The translations under genes were made by a program, and so were the position numbers. From Nostoc sp. NIES-3756 (GTDB lineage: Bacteria; Cyanobacteriota; Cyanobacteriia; Cyanobacteriales; Nostocaceae), in contig NZ_AP017296.1 of NCBI RefSeq assembly GCF_001548375.1, positions 62,001 through 126,000 on the forward strand: a stretch of 64,000 nt of DNA, read 5' to 3'. Positions 55,403-63,774 of this stretch are shown one piece after another. Position 1 is the first letter of the stretch; every line of letters starts with the position of its first letter. The notes beneath the pieces were generated by a model. That model was not told the DNA's origin. It saw nothing but the letters and a program-made list of their open reading frames with translations, and searched no databases.

Positions 55403-56272
55403 ATGATTACTCAAGAGAAATTTGAGAAAGGTATCGCTTTACTGCAAACCCACTTCAACCGTGAGTTATGCCCCAGTGCGATCGCTATTTGGTCAGAGTA
55501 CCTCAATGAACACCTCAGCGACGAAGAATTTACGCTGGCTGTCAAAGAGGCAATCATCGGGCTTGACTTCTTCCCCAGTGCCAAAAAACTTGTTGAGTTC
55601 GCTACTGCCACAAAGGAAGTCGATGTGATCGCCCAATGGCAGATAGTGATTGCGGCTGCCAAAACTGCTAACGAACAATGGCGACAAGAAATTCTCCAGC
55701 AACTTAAAGACCAAGCTCACACCGCTTTGGCTGCTATCGGTGGAATAGATGCAGTCGCTTGGGCTGATGAATGGCAATTGAGCAAACTCAACAAGGAGTT
55801 TACAACGGTTTACTGCCAATCTCCACCCCAAATGAAGCTTTTACCCCCGGCTCGTATTGGGCAACCTCATTTCCAAGTTTTTGAAGAAGATATTTCTTCA
55901 GACCCCATCAATTTGGAGACAAAACCACCCTCAATCCGTCGCGTACTCGAAAATCTTCATTTGCGTTCAATCGGAGTAGAAATCCCACTTGAGCAAGTCT
56001 ACAAGAATACTTTTGCTCGGTACGGTTGGGAGATTGATGAACGACGCTTGAACTTTTTTGTGGCAATGGATGAAGAAACTAAGAAACAATTTTTAGCTAG
56101 ATTTCAATTTGCAATGAAGAACAAATCTTCCTGGCATTCGCCTCAAATTATCTTTGACGATATCAGTGGTTATAAAGCTCCACGCCCCACTGTTGATGTT
56201 AAGGCGATCGCTCGTCAATGGCTATCCGAACACGAACAACACGAACACTCTATTTCATCGTTAGAAGATTAA
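55403..56272 (+). CDS. helicase-loader-like hypothetical protein
   Basis: 289 residues from ATG at 55403 (AGGAG 6 nt upstream). The N-terminus (FEKGIALLQTHFNRELCPSA, WSEYLNEHLSDEEFTLAV) has the helical layout of phage replisome-organiser or helicase-loader accessory domains. It follows the initiator-like gene by 60 nt and begins a run of overlapping genes to 59643. Function inferred from context only. Confidence 0.6.
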   Translation: MITQEKFEKGIALLQTHFNRELCPSAIAIWSEYLNEHLSDEEFTLAVKEAIIGLDFFPSAKKLVEFATATKEVDVIAQWQIVIAAAKTANEQWRQEILQQLKDQAHTALAAIGGIDAVAWADEWQLSKLNKEFTTVYCQSPPQMKLLPPARIGQPHFQVFEEDISSDPINLETKPPSIRRVLENLHLRSIGVEIPLEQVYKNTFARYGWEIDERRLNFFVAMDEETKKQFLARFQFAMKNKSSWHSPQIIFDDISGYKAPRPTVDVKAIARQWLSEHEQHEHSISSLED

Positions 56273-56276
56273 CACT

Positions 56277-56657
56277 ATGAGTGCAACTTACCAAAAACTT
56301 CTTCAACAGTGGGCATCTTTAGCTGCTGATGAATGCTTAAAGACTGACCACTGCCACAAGTTCAAAGTTCGGATTCTACCAAGCGTAGAAAAGCGTAATT
56401 CTCCTAATGCTTGGCGTTTGGTTACATCAGATAATATTGCTTGGCGCTTGGCTAACGACCAAAGCATAGTGTTGGTGCAACTCAATTTTGTGCTGCTAAC
56501 TGTCATGCACCACTGCGCTGTTAAGCACTCCAATATCAGTTTTACTTTTGCTCTCCAAGGTACTACCACCGTCATCTGCAACGGGCTACGGTCACAGCCT
56601 CATCCACACCCGGCGATCGCTGCCCTCGACACATATATTCAACTATTGGAGTTTTAA
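56277..56657 (+). CDS. hypothetical protein (126 aa)
   Basis: Unrecognised. LLQQWASLAADECLKTDHCH then a basic middle (VEKRNSPNAWRLVTSDNIAW) and a hydrophobic C-terminal region. 4 nt from the gene before and 2 nt from the ASCH gene after, so clearly part of the operon. Confidence 0.6.
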   Translation: MSATYQKLLQQWASLAADECLKTDHCHKFKVRILPSVEKRNSPNAWRLVTSDNIAWRLANDQSIVLVQLNFVLLTVMHHCAVKHSNISFTFALQGTTTVICNGLRSQPHPHPAIAALDTYIQLLEF

Positions 56658-56659
56658 AC

Positions 56660-57129
56660 ATGACTACCACAATCATCAAAGCCATTAGCCTTCACGAACC
56701 TTGGGCAACATTCATCCCTATGGGACTGAAGAAGTACGAAACTCGCTCTTGGTACACCAGTTACAGAGGCCAGTTGCTCATCTGTGCAGCAAAAAAATCA
56801 GCACTTCCCAGAAATCAACTCACAACTATTTAATCAACAAATATCAACAACTAATTACTCAAACTGATAACTACCTGGAATGGCAGGACTTACCTTTTGG
56901 ATGTGCCGTTGCGCTCGTTGACTTGACCGCTTGCATCAAAATGACTCCACAATTCATCAACCAACAGCCCGAAACCGAAATTGATACTGGTGATTGGAAG
57001 CCAGGACGCTTTGCTTGGCAGTTGGACAATATTCGACCTATTGTTCCACCCATGAGAGTCATTGGCAAACAAGGGTTGTTTAATGTCGAAGTTGATTTAT
57101 CTGACTACGGCTTGGAGGCAGTTGCATGA
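56660..57129 (+). pseudogene. ASCH domain protein, frameshift in an A tract
   Basis: ATG at 56660 behind GGAG. First frame: AISLHEPWATFIPMGLKKYE, TRSWYTSYRGQLLICAAKK, then a stop soon after. The next frame continues YLINKYQQLITQTDNYLEWQ, DLPFGCAVALVDLTACIKMT, GDWKPGRFAWQLDNIRPI, GKQGLFNVEVDL. They join at an A7 tract (56791-56797); eight A would restore one frame. ASCH domains belong to the PUA-like superfamily that binds RNA or modified DNA bases. Overlaps the cytosine methyltransferase gene by 4 nt. Confidence 0.85.
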
Positions 57130-57887
57130 AATCAATCCTCTCCTTATTCTCCGGCATCGGCGGACTTTGCCATCACGGTATTGCTGCGGCGGGTTTGTCA
57201 CACAAATTCCAAGTCCAACAATTTGTTGAAATATCTCCTTATTCACAATCGGTACTGCGTCATGAACAACCAACAATCCCAATCCACCCAAATATCACTA
57301 ACTACTACTGCGATCGCTACCAGTTCGACATCGTGGCAGGAGGTCTGCCTTGCCAGGGTACAAGCAATGCAGGCAACCGTCAAGGACTCACTGACCCCAG
57401 ATCCGCACTCTGGGTTGAACAGTTCCGCATCATTAACTCCGACAGACCAGCGATCGCACTTATCGAAAACCCCACAGGTTTGCTCCATCGCGGACTTGAG
57501 CAAATCATCTGTGACCTTGACAGCATCGGGTACATGGGCGAATGGAACTGTATCTCTGCACAACAAGTCGGCTTGCCGCACGAAAGGAAACGAATCTTCA
57601 TCATTGCCTACCCCAATGGCTTATTCAACCAAGTTGTCCCGACCGCCTGGGCAAACCAAATTGGAAATCACATTGCGGAAGTTCGGTTCTCTCTCGAAAC
57701 AAGAAGCTTTGAACCCGGAATTTCTAAGGTGGCTTCTCGGATTCCCATTGGAGTAGCTAAAAATATCCCTGGTAACTATGATGCCCGTCGCGCTTACGGA
57801 TTGAGTTGCTCTCCGCGACAGGCCGCCGTTGCTTGGAAACGCATTGATTATCTATGCAGTCTACTTTCTTATCAGGAGGCATCATGA
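57126..57887 (+). CDS. C5-cytosine DNA methyltransferase
   Basis: 253 residues. Motif I SLFSGIGGLCHHG, motif IV GGLPCQGTSNAGNRQ with the catalytic Cys, motif VI ENP in place of ENV, motif VIII QVGLPHERKRIFIIAYPNG. Shorter than the usual 300-420, and the C-terminal motif X is unclear, so the target-recognition region is small. Methylates cytosine at C5. No restriction enzyme gene is adjacent, so it is an orphan methyltransferase. Confidence 0.9.
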   Translation: MKSILSLFSGIGGLCHHGIAAAGLSHKFQVQQFVEISPYSQSVLRHEQPTIPIHPNITNYYCDRYQFDIVAGGLPCQGTSNAGNRQGLTDPRSALWVEQFRIINSDRPAIALIENPTGLLHRGLEQIICDLDSIGYMGEWNCISAQQVGLPHERKRIFIIAYPNGLFNQVVPTAWANQIGNHIAEVRFSLETRSFEPGISKVASRIPIGVAKNIPGNYDARRAYGLSCSPRQAAVAWKRIDYLCSLLSYQEAS

Positions 57888-58381
57888 CTAACCCTATCAA
57901 CATCCTGGAAACGTGCTGGTATATCTCTGCGCCTTGGGGCAAACAACTCTCACCACTTGCCATCAGTCTACTAGAGAAGGTGTATTTGCCCTCTCCTAAA
58001 GTCGCCGGTTATTGCTGCGGCGTAGAATGGTCTGACATTGGATGGAACTATGCGATCACTACACAGCGCGGAATCATCTCTGTTCCAGACAGCGAAATCA
58101 TCGCCTCCGGGCAACTCCAACCCCTGGCGATCTCAAAACCCCAGTTCCGCTTGGGCCAGTTGGTAAACTTTCGATTCGCTAATGATGGGCCGAAGATTCG
58201 CATGATTTTGGGGATGTCGCTCATCAATAATGCTTGGTTGTATCAAGTCGAGTGGAAATCCCCGGCGCTCAAACTTCTTACTGATGAAGGCGTTTGTATT
58301 TTCCCGAAATCTGCACAGCAGGGTAAGTTTATCAATCGGCTGTCCTGGGTTACTCCTCACGATTTAACGGAGGTATTATGA
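57884..58381 (+). CDS. DUF1392 family protein (second copy)
   Basis: 165 residues, starting in ATGA overlap with the methyltransferase gene and behind AGGAGG at 57874. Signature VAGYCCGVEWSDIGWNYAIT, SEIIASGQLQP, FRLGQLVNFRF, NNAWLYQVEW. Longer than the 47.6-kb copy by an N-terminal extension and a C-terminal loop. Confidence 0.85.
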   Translation: MTNPINILETCWYISAPWGKQLSPLAISLLEKVYLPSPKVAGYCCGVEWSDIGWNYAITTQRGIISVPDSEIIASGQLQPLAISKPQFRLGQLVNFRFANDGPKIRMILGMSLINNAWLYQVEWKSPALKLLTDEGVCIFPKSAQQGKFINRLSWVTPHDLTEVL

Positions 58382-59643
58382 TTTTTACCTCATTTTATAA
58401 AGGCGAAATAAAAGGCGAAGCGGTTTCTATATCCCTTTATCCTCCCAAAGGTTGGACTGGCAGGCACTTACCTCTATTCGCCCCTACTCCTGAACTGTTG
58501 CACTGGTGGAAGTCTAGCGCTAAAGATGCGATCGCACAGGAAGAATATAAGCGCCGTTTCCGCGAGATTTTAGATTCCCGGCAGCAGTTGATCCAGTTGT
58601 GGGTGGGGAAACAGAAAGACAAGCCTGTGGATATGACTTTGTGCTGCTTTGAAAAAACTGTGGAGTTCTGCCACAGACATCAGGTTGGAGAAGTAGTAGT
58701 ACAAAAATACTTGCCAGAGCTTTGGGGTGGTGAAATTGGGGCAAATCCTCCGCAACTGAAAATTGTACAAGGTGGTAAAATCAACAATCCTGCTACATTT
58801 CCGCCCCTTGTGTTATCAATGATCGAGAAATGTCACTCGTCTGGTTTTCCTGTACAGTGCGATCGCTTGCCTTGTGGCTATTATCGGGTATCTCTGCGCG
58901 GAGAAGATTTAGGCGAGTGGTCAGAATTGGGAGTGCTTGGAGTGCTTTCGGGGTTGTGCCATGACTTCTATCGTGGGCGGTTGGTTCCGTCGTTAGCTAC
59001 TCCTACGGTTGCTGCTGATGGAAAGAACGCGACGGCTGATGTTGCAGTTCCACAGCCTTTTACACAACCTGAATCAAGCGAACTGATTACTCGCCTGGGC
59101 AAGCTGGAGGATGAAGAGTTGGCACAAATTCAAAACTGGTGCAAGTCGATCAAAAACCAGATGTTCCCCTCAGTATCGCAATATGCCGATGGTCGTCTGG
59201 AGTTGCATCTGCGGCGTTTCGTTAGTTTGACTGGTGCTAAATCTGGTAGGAAGGCTGAAGTGAAGGGGATTAAGCCAGAGCGTTACAGGGGTGCAGATGT
59301 AATTGAGGCTTTGGGCGAGAAGTTGTTACCCGATTTTCACCAAGCTTTAGTGCTGTTTTATCCGGCTGGCACACAAATCAAGGTTCACCGCGACTCTCCG
59401 GCTTATGCTTCAGGGGCAGCGCAAATCAATATCATGGGTCGGGCAAAGTTCTCTATCTCCGGTTGTCAGGATACTCGGCGGATGGAGTCTTACTGGCTAG
59501 AGGAAGGCAATTGTATTACTTTTGACAACAAGCAGCCACATGGGATTGAACGGGTGGTGGGCGATAGGTGGTGTGTATGTTTCTTCAGGCTCAAAGCGGA
59601 GTGTTTGGAGGGGGCTGGGGTTGAGCAGTTGAGTTTGATTTAG
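58378..59643 (+). CDS. 2OG-Fe(II) oxygenase, AlkB-like C-terminal domain
   Basis: 421 residues. The first 240 are an unassigned region (WTGRHLPLFAPTPELLHWWK and more). The C-terminus has the double-stranded beta-helix motif: IKVHRDSPAYASGAAQINI with His-x-Asp, distal His in NKQPHGIERVVGD, and Arg in FFRLKAE for 2-oxoglutarate. Substrate could be a methylated DNA base (AlkB/TET-like) or a protein. GGAGG precedes the ATG; 4-nt overlap with DUF1392. Confidence 0.82.
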   Translation: MIFTSFYKGEIKGEAVSISLYPPKGWTGRHLPLFAPTPELLHWWKSSAKDAIAQEEYKRRFREILDSRQQLIQLWVGKQKDKPVDMTLCCFEKTVEFCHRHQVGEVVVQKYLPELWGGEIGANPPQLKIVQGGKINNPATFPPLVLSMIEKCHSSGFPVQCDRLPCGYYRVSLRGEDLGEWSELGVLGVLSGLCHDFYRGRLVPSLATPTVAADGKNATADVAVPQPFTQPESSELITRLGKLEDEELAQIQNWCKSIKNQMFPSVSQYADGRLELHLRRFVSLTGAKSGRKAEVKGIKPERYRGADVIEALGEKLLPDFHQALVLFYPAGTQIKVHRDSPAYASGAAQINIMGRAKFSISGCQDTRRMESYWLEEGNCITFDNKQPHGIERVVGDRWCVCFFRLKAECLEGAGVEQLSLI

Positions 59644-59930
59644 CCTTGTATATCTGGTAAGTGTCTTGCACCATGTACTACACGTACTATCTCTACACCA
59701 TCAATCAATTCCCGATAAAGAATCAAATAGCGTCCAACTGGAAAATAGCGTAACTCTGGTGCAATATCAGGTCTTGCTTGACCTAACCCTGGTTTATCAG
59801 CAAGCATTTGACATTTGGCTTCTATTTGGTCGAGTAATCTATCAGCAGCTTCTGGGTTCTCAACTGCAATGTACATCCATATTTCAATTAAGTCTTCTTC
59901 TGCTTTAGCTGTGCGAATTAAACGTCCCAC
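59640..59930 (-). CDS. parE: ParE/RelE-type toxin
   Basis: 96 residues: IRTAKAEEDLIEIWMYIAVE, AADRLLDQIEAKCQMLADKP, LRYFPVGRYLILYRELIDGV, EIVRVVHGARHLPDI. Standard ParE, a gyrase or ribosome-targeting toxin. Its stop overlaps the end of the convergent oxygenase gene by 4 nt. Confidence 0.95.
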   Translation of the reverse strand: MGRLIRTAKAEEDLIEIWMYIAVENPEAADRLLDQIEAKCQMLADKPGLGQARPDIAPELRYFPVGRYLILYRELIDGVEIVRVVHGARHLPDIQG

Positions 59931-59935
59931 TTGAG

Positions 59936-60217
59936 TTAAGCATCCTTTTGAATTGTTTGACCTAAGCGAGAGCGTGCTTCTTGCTTGATGGCTTCTATAT
60001 CTGTAAAGCGTCCAGTACCACTTTCCATTCCTTCATGCCAAAGATGACGCATCTCCTCAATATTTTGCAATTGAAGTAACCGTTTTTGCTTCCATTCGCG
60101 CAGTGCCTCACGAATTACCTCACTGCTACTAGCATACTCTCCTGACTCAACAGCATCACGAACCAAAACTACCATTTCTGGGGTCAGGGCAACACTGATT
60201 TTTTCTACTTTAGACAT
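59936..60217 (-). CDS. parD: ParD-type antitoxin
   Basis: 93 residues: KISVALTPEMVVLVRDAVES and GEYASSSEVIREALREWKQK form the ribbon-helix-helix domain, followed by the toxin-binding tail. Ends 5 nt before parE. Autoregulated as a complex with the toxin in related systems. Confidence 0.95.
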   Translation of the reverse strand: MSKVEKISVALTPEMVVLVRDAVESGEYASSSEVIREALREWKQKRLLQLQNIEEMRHLWHEGMESGTGRFTDIEAIKQEARSRLGQTIQKDA

Positions 60218-60298
60218 AGTAATACATTATTTTTACTCTATAGTAGCAATTTTTCTTACTATTTCCTACTATATGGCACATTGAGATGAACGCAGGAG

Positions 60299-60433
60299 GG
60301 CGATTGCATTGCTTTTGACAACAAGCAACCGCATGGGATTGATCGGGTGGTCGGCGATAGGTAGTGTGTGTTTCTTCAGCTCAAGGCGGAGTGTTTGGAG
60401 ATGCCAATGGGTGAGCAGTTAAGTTTGATTTAA
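60299..60433 (+). pseudogene. second copy of the oxygenase 3' end
   Basis: 45 codons: CIAFDNKQPHGIDRVVGDR, stop (TAG in place of TGG), then LKAECLEMPMGEQLSLI. It aligns with the last 45 codons of the oxygenase gene ending at 59643, including its stop. Only this tail is present. Confidence 0.85.
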
Positions 60434-60776
60434 TTGTGTAGAGGTGTTGCTGTCACAATCATCATTCCCCACACAACATCAAAATGAAATTTTGTTGCCT
60501 GTTTAATATCAAACTGTGCAGATTTTAATAATTTATGAAATTTAGACTGGATGTAGCATCTCTTATAAGCAGGGTGAAACCACTTTAATATAAAATCGCA
60601 AATGTGACAAAACATATAATCTTTGCACCAATCCAAAATAATTACTTTTCCATTAGGCTTCAGTACACGTTTTATTTCTAACAACGCAGTATTTGACTCA
60701 TCAAAATAATGGAATCAACTTGCAGATACAACTACATCAAAACTGTTATTGTAAAATAGCAAAGCTGACACACTAG
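60430..60776 (-). pseudogene. SAM-dependent methyltransferase (type 11) fragment with stop
   Basis: Reads NNSFDVVVSAS, stop, FHYFDESNTALLEIKRVLKP, NGKVIILDWCKDYMFCHI and a C-terminal ATKFHFDVVWGMMIVTATPL. The SAM-binding N-terminus is missing and TGA replaces a Ser codon. Its end overlaps the end of the oxygenase remnant. Confidence 0.75.
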
Positions 60777-61053
60777 CAATATTAAATGACTCGTTTTATT
60801 CATGACCAGTTTGCTAAAGATTATTTAGAAGAATTACTCAAACCCTATGGCGAAGTTAAAGCCGCCAGTCGAGTGGCAGGTGAAGTAAGAGAAATCGATG
60901 TTTTATTCTTGCCTGCTAATACACAAAGTACTAATTTAGAAATAATCGGATTGCTTGGTCAATTTGCTGCTAATCCTGCCATATTAGAACCTTTTCGTAA
61001 TGCTGCTTCAGAAGAAGAAGTTTGTGATTGCTTGCTGAAGTTATTAGAAGTAA

Positions 61054-62182
61054 TACCAATTTAATATGAAGCTGCATAGAATAGAGCTTCCAGGATAAAG
61101 TTATAAGAAGAGATAGAAATTACCTGCTCAAATGTGAGTTGGTCGAAGATTTCTTGAATGCGCTCGCGTAAAGCCTGTAAAGAAGAAAAAAGTTGATTTT
61201 TAAGTGGTTTCTTGAGAAGTTGCCAAAGTCTCTCAATCGGGTTGAGTTCAGGGGCTGATGCTGGTTGAAACACAGGAATAATATTCTCTGGCCAACGAAT
61301 CGCTGAACTTGTATGAGCAGGTGCTTGATCAACCTGTAAAATAGCGTAATCGCTACCTAATTGCACAGATAGCCAGTCCAAGAACTGTTGAAAACACTCG
61401 CCATCTAATTTTGGATATTCATAAAGGAAATGATCTCCACTCAACGGTTCAATTGCACCATATATCCAAAAGTTCTCTCTGGGCCATTTCACCTCAACAG
61501 TAGGTTTAACGCCTGAAGCTGTAATCACTTTGCCTGTGAGAGTTTTGAGTCCAACTCTAGTTTCATCCTGGCATAGGTAGCGAACACACTTGTTTTGTGC
61601 CAAAAGTTGTTTCAAGGTTACTAGAATTATGCCGAGTTTTTTTTAAATTCCGATACCAACTCTTCGTCCTGTTGACAACTTTGAGGGCGGGGGACTTTCA
61701 GTTTTGCTTTGAATCTATATCTCACCCAAACATAAACTGTGGCATACTCTATATCCAGCCCATGTTGGCATTTCAACCACTCGACTATTTCACCGTAACT
61801 ACAAAAACCTTTGCCTGTCTCCAGTTCCCGCTTGAGGGCAGCGAGGGCCTCATCATTAATTTTTCGGTTTGCTCCGGGTGCTTTCTTAATTTCTAGCAAG
61901 CCAGACAGCCCACTGGCTCTATACTTTTGCACCCATCTTGTCACCGTTGATGTATCTCTACCCAAACGTTGTCCTATTTCAAGTTGTTCCTTAACTTGCC
62001 CACTTTTGAGCCACCACAACATCTGTAACTTTTCTTTCTGGTTTCCTGAAGACACTGTTTGTAGGCGTTTTTTCAGTTCCTCTTCGCTCTCGGCGATCGC
62101 AATTTTAAATGGGCGGCTCATGGTTGGGTTAACTTACCAAGTTTGCTTCTCCCATTATATGCAGCTTCATTTTTAATTGGTA
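61054..62182 (-). mobile_element. IS630 family insertion sequence
   Basis: 1,129 bp. Terminal inverted repeats 61054-61078 and 62158-62182 match at 23 of 25 positions (TACCAATT...ATGAAGCTGCATA). Flanking TA fits the IS630 target preference. Carries one transposase in two frames. Confidence 0.92.
61061..62121 (-). CDS. IS630 transposase, two frames joined by -1 frameshift
   Basis: First frame (61627-62121, 164 aa): helix-turn-helix GQRLGRDTSTVTRWVQKYRA and IKKAPGANRKINDEALAALK. Second frame (61061-61615, 184 aa): DDE domain with Asp in YLCQDETRVGLKT, Asp in ILQVDQAPAHTSS and Glu in APELNPIERLWQLL. An A8 tract (61637-61644, T on plus) at the end of the first frame would join them by -1 slippage, a known IS630 strategy. 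The stop of the second lies in the terminal repeat. Confidence 0.88.
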
Positions 62183-62903
62183 TAAGAGGCTCATTACAAC
62201 GTGAAGCAAATCGAAATAAAACCTCTCTGACAAAATCAAGTATCCCAAAACTGTGGATTCTTACGCCTACGGCTTCTCCATCTCTACTTGCAGGATTCAA
62301 CACAATTCAAAAACCAGATTGGTTGCCAGGGATACATTTTTTGGGAGAAACTCTTAGATCAGCAATTGTAGCAATTCATCAACTACCTCAGACAACTGAA
62401 ACCCTCTGGCTGAGGATACTTGGTAGAGGAAAAGTACAACAGCAAGCAATTAATGAGTTAGAAGCGCTATCATCTAATCATCCGTTTCGCAGAGCTACGC
62501 TAGAATTGCTGTACAATCTCCAACAGAATTTGGCGATGTCTCAAATAGAAGAATCAGATGACCGAGAGTTAATTATGAGATTAGCACCGCTTTATCAACA
62601 AGACAAAGAATTAGCTGTACTCCAGGGAGAACAACGCTTAATTTTTCGCCTACTAAATCGCCGCTTTGGTGAGATAGATAATTCGCTGGTTGAGCAAATC
62701 AGAGGATTATCTACTGAACAACTAGAGGCATTAGGGGAAGCATTTTTGGATTTTGAGTCTGTTGCTGACTTGGATACTTGGTTAAAGGTGCAACAAACAG
62801 ATCGATAAATACGATTTTTAGCTAATTTTGAACCTCGCATGACTGGAAGTCACGAGTGTGCGGATTGAAAACATCAAAAAACTTTCAGGAAACGATCAAG
62901 GTA

Positions 62904-63719
62904 TTACTTCTGGTTGGAGGTAGTCTTGCGAACAGTAACATCTGTAATACGATCAACAAATCCTGGTACAATCAGCTTTGCCCAAGGGATTGCCTTTCCT
63001 TTCAATGTCATAATGTGTTCTCGTTTACGCCGCTCTATTGCCCAGATAATTTGACGAACACACTCGTCTACTGACATATTGCCTTGAGTTTCATCACGGG
63101 GACTTTTGCCTAATGGTTTTCCATCTGCTCCCAACGCTCGTTGTCGGATATCAGTTGCCACAAATCCTGGTGAGACAACCAATACATTTACTCCTGTTGA
63201 GTGCAATTCAATCCGCAATGTATCAAAGAAGCCTTGCATAGCGTGTTTACTAGCAACGTAACCTGTACGAGTGGGTACACCTGTTTTGCCACAAATTGAA
63301 GAAATAGCCACTAATTGTCCTCTGCTTGCTTTCAGGTAGGGTAAGGCATAATGGGTACAGTAAACCGCACCCAGATAGTTAACTTGCATTACCTGCTCAA
63401 AAATACAGATATCTCTCACTTCATCAAAGCGGGTCAGCATTCCAATTCCGGCATTGTTAATTAAAACATCTATCTGCCCAAACGTGGCGTTCGCTGTTTC
63501 TATCAACTGCTGGCAAGCTTCTGCTTGAGTTACATCTGTAGGTACTGCAATCACTTTGGCTGGATAGTTTGTACAAGCAGTCAGTGTCTGCTCTAATGCT
63601 TGTTGATTACGTGCTGCCAAGACTAAATTCGCTCCCTTCTGGGCTAACGTAATTGCCAGCGTTCGGCCTATACCTGCCGATGCACCTGTGATAATAATAG
63701 TTTTAAGGGCAAAGCTCAT
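62904..63719 (-). CDS. SDR family oxidoreductase
   Basis: 271 residues from ATG at 63719. Rossmann motif TIIITGASAGIGRTLA, NNAG in LINNAGIGML, catalytic Ser in AISSICGKTG, Tyr/Lys in YVASKHAMQGF. NADP preference is suggested by AARNQQALEQ. Substrate unknown. The C-terminal 20 residues are polar and may anchor or dimerise. The frame opens at 63743. Confidence 0.92.
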   Translation of the reverse strand: MSFALKTIIITGASAGIGRTLAITLAQKGANLVLAARNQQALEQTLTACTNYPAKVIAVPTDVTQAEACQQLIETANATFGQIDVLINNAGIGMLTRFDEVRDICIFEQVMQVNYLGAVYCTHYALPYLKASRGQLVAISSICGKTGVPTRTGYVASKHAMQGFFDTLRIELHSTGVNVLVVSPGFVATDIRQRALGADGKPLGKSPRDETQGNMSVDECVRQIIWAIERRKREHIMTLKGKAIPWAKLIVPGFVDRITDVTVRKTTSNQK

Positions 63720-63774
63720 AATCAATGTTTCCAGTGGGAACATCGCTTATTGTAGAAGGTTACATTCCCTATTT

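Larger units (their letters stand above)
60786..62808 (+). pseudogene. DUF4351/Rpn-family gene interrupted by IS630
   Basis: 5' part 60786-61053: FIHDQFAKDYLEELLKPYGE, VREIDVLFLPAN. 3' part 62183-62808: RGSLQREANRNKTSLTKSSI, WILTPTASPSLLAGF, LIFRLLNRRFGEID and LSTEQLEALGEAFLDFES. Removing the insertion rejoins 268 + 626 bases into one 298-codon frame. The end (LLNRRFGEID..LEQLEALGEALLDF) is the DUF4351 motif. Confidence 0.9.

Noticed and set aside
46044..59643. A complete prophage
   Set aside because: No capsid, terminase, tail, integrase or lysis genes are visible. The gene set fits a plasmid or integrative element as well.
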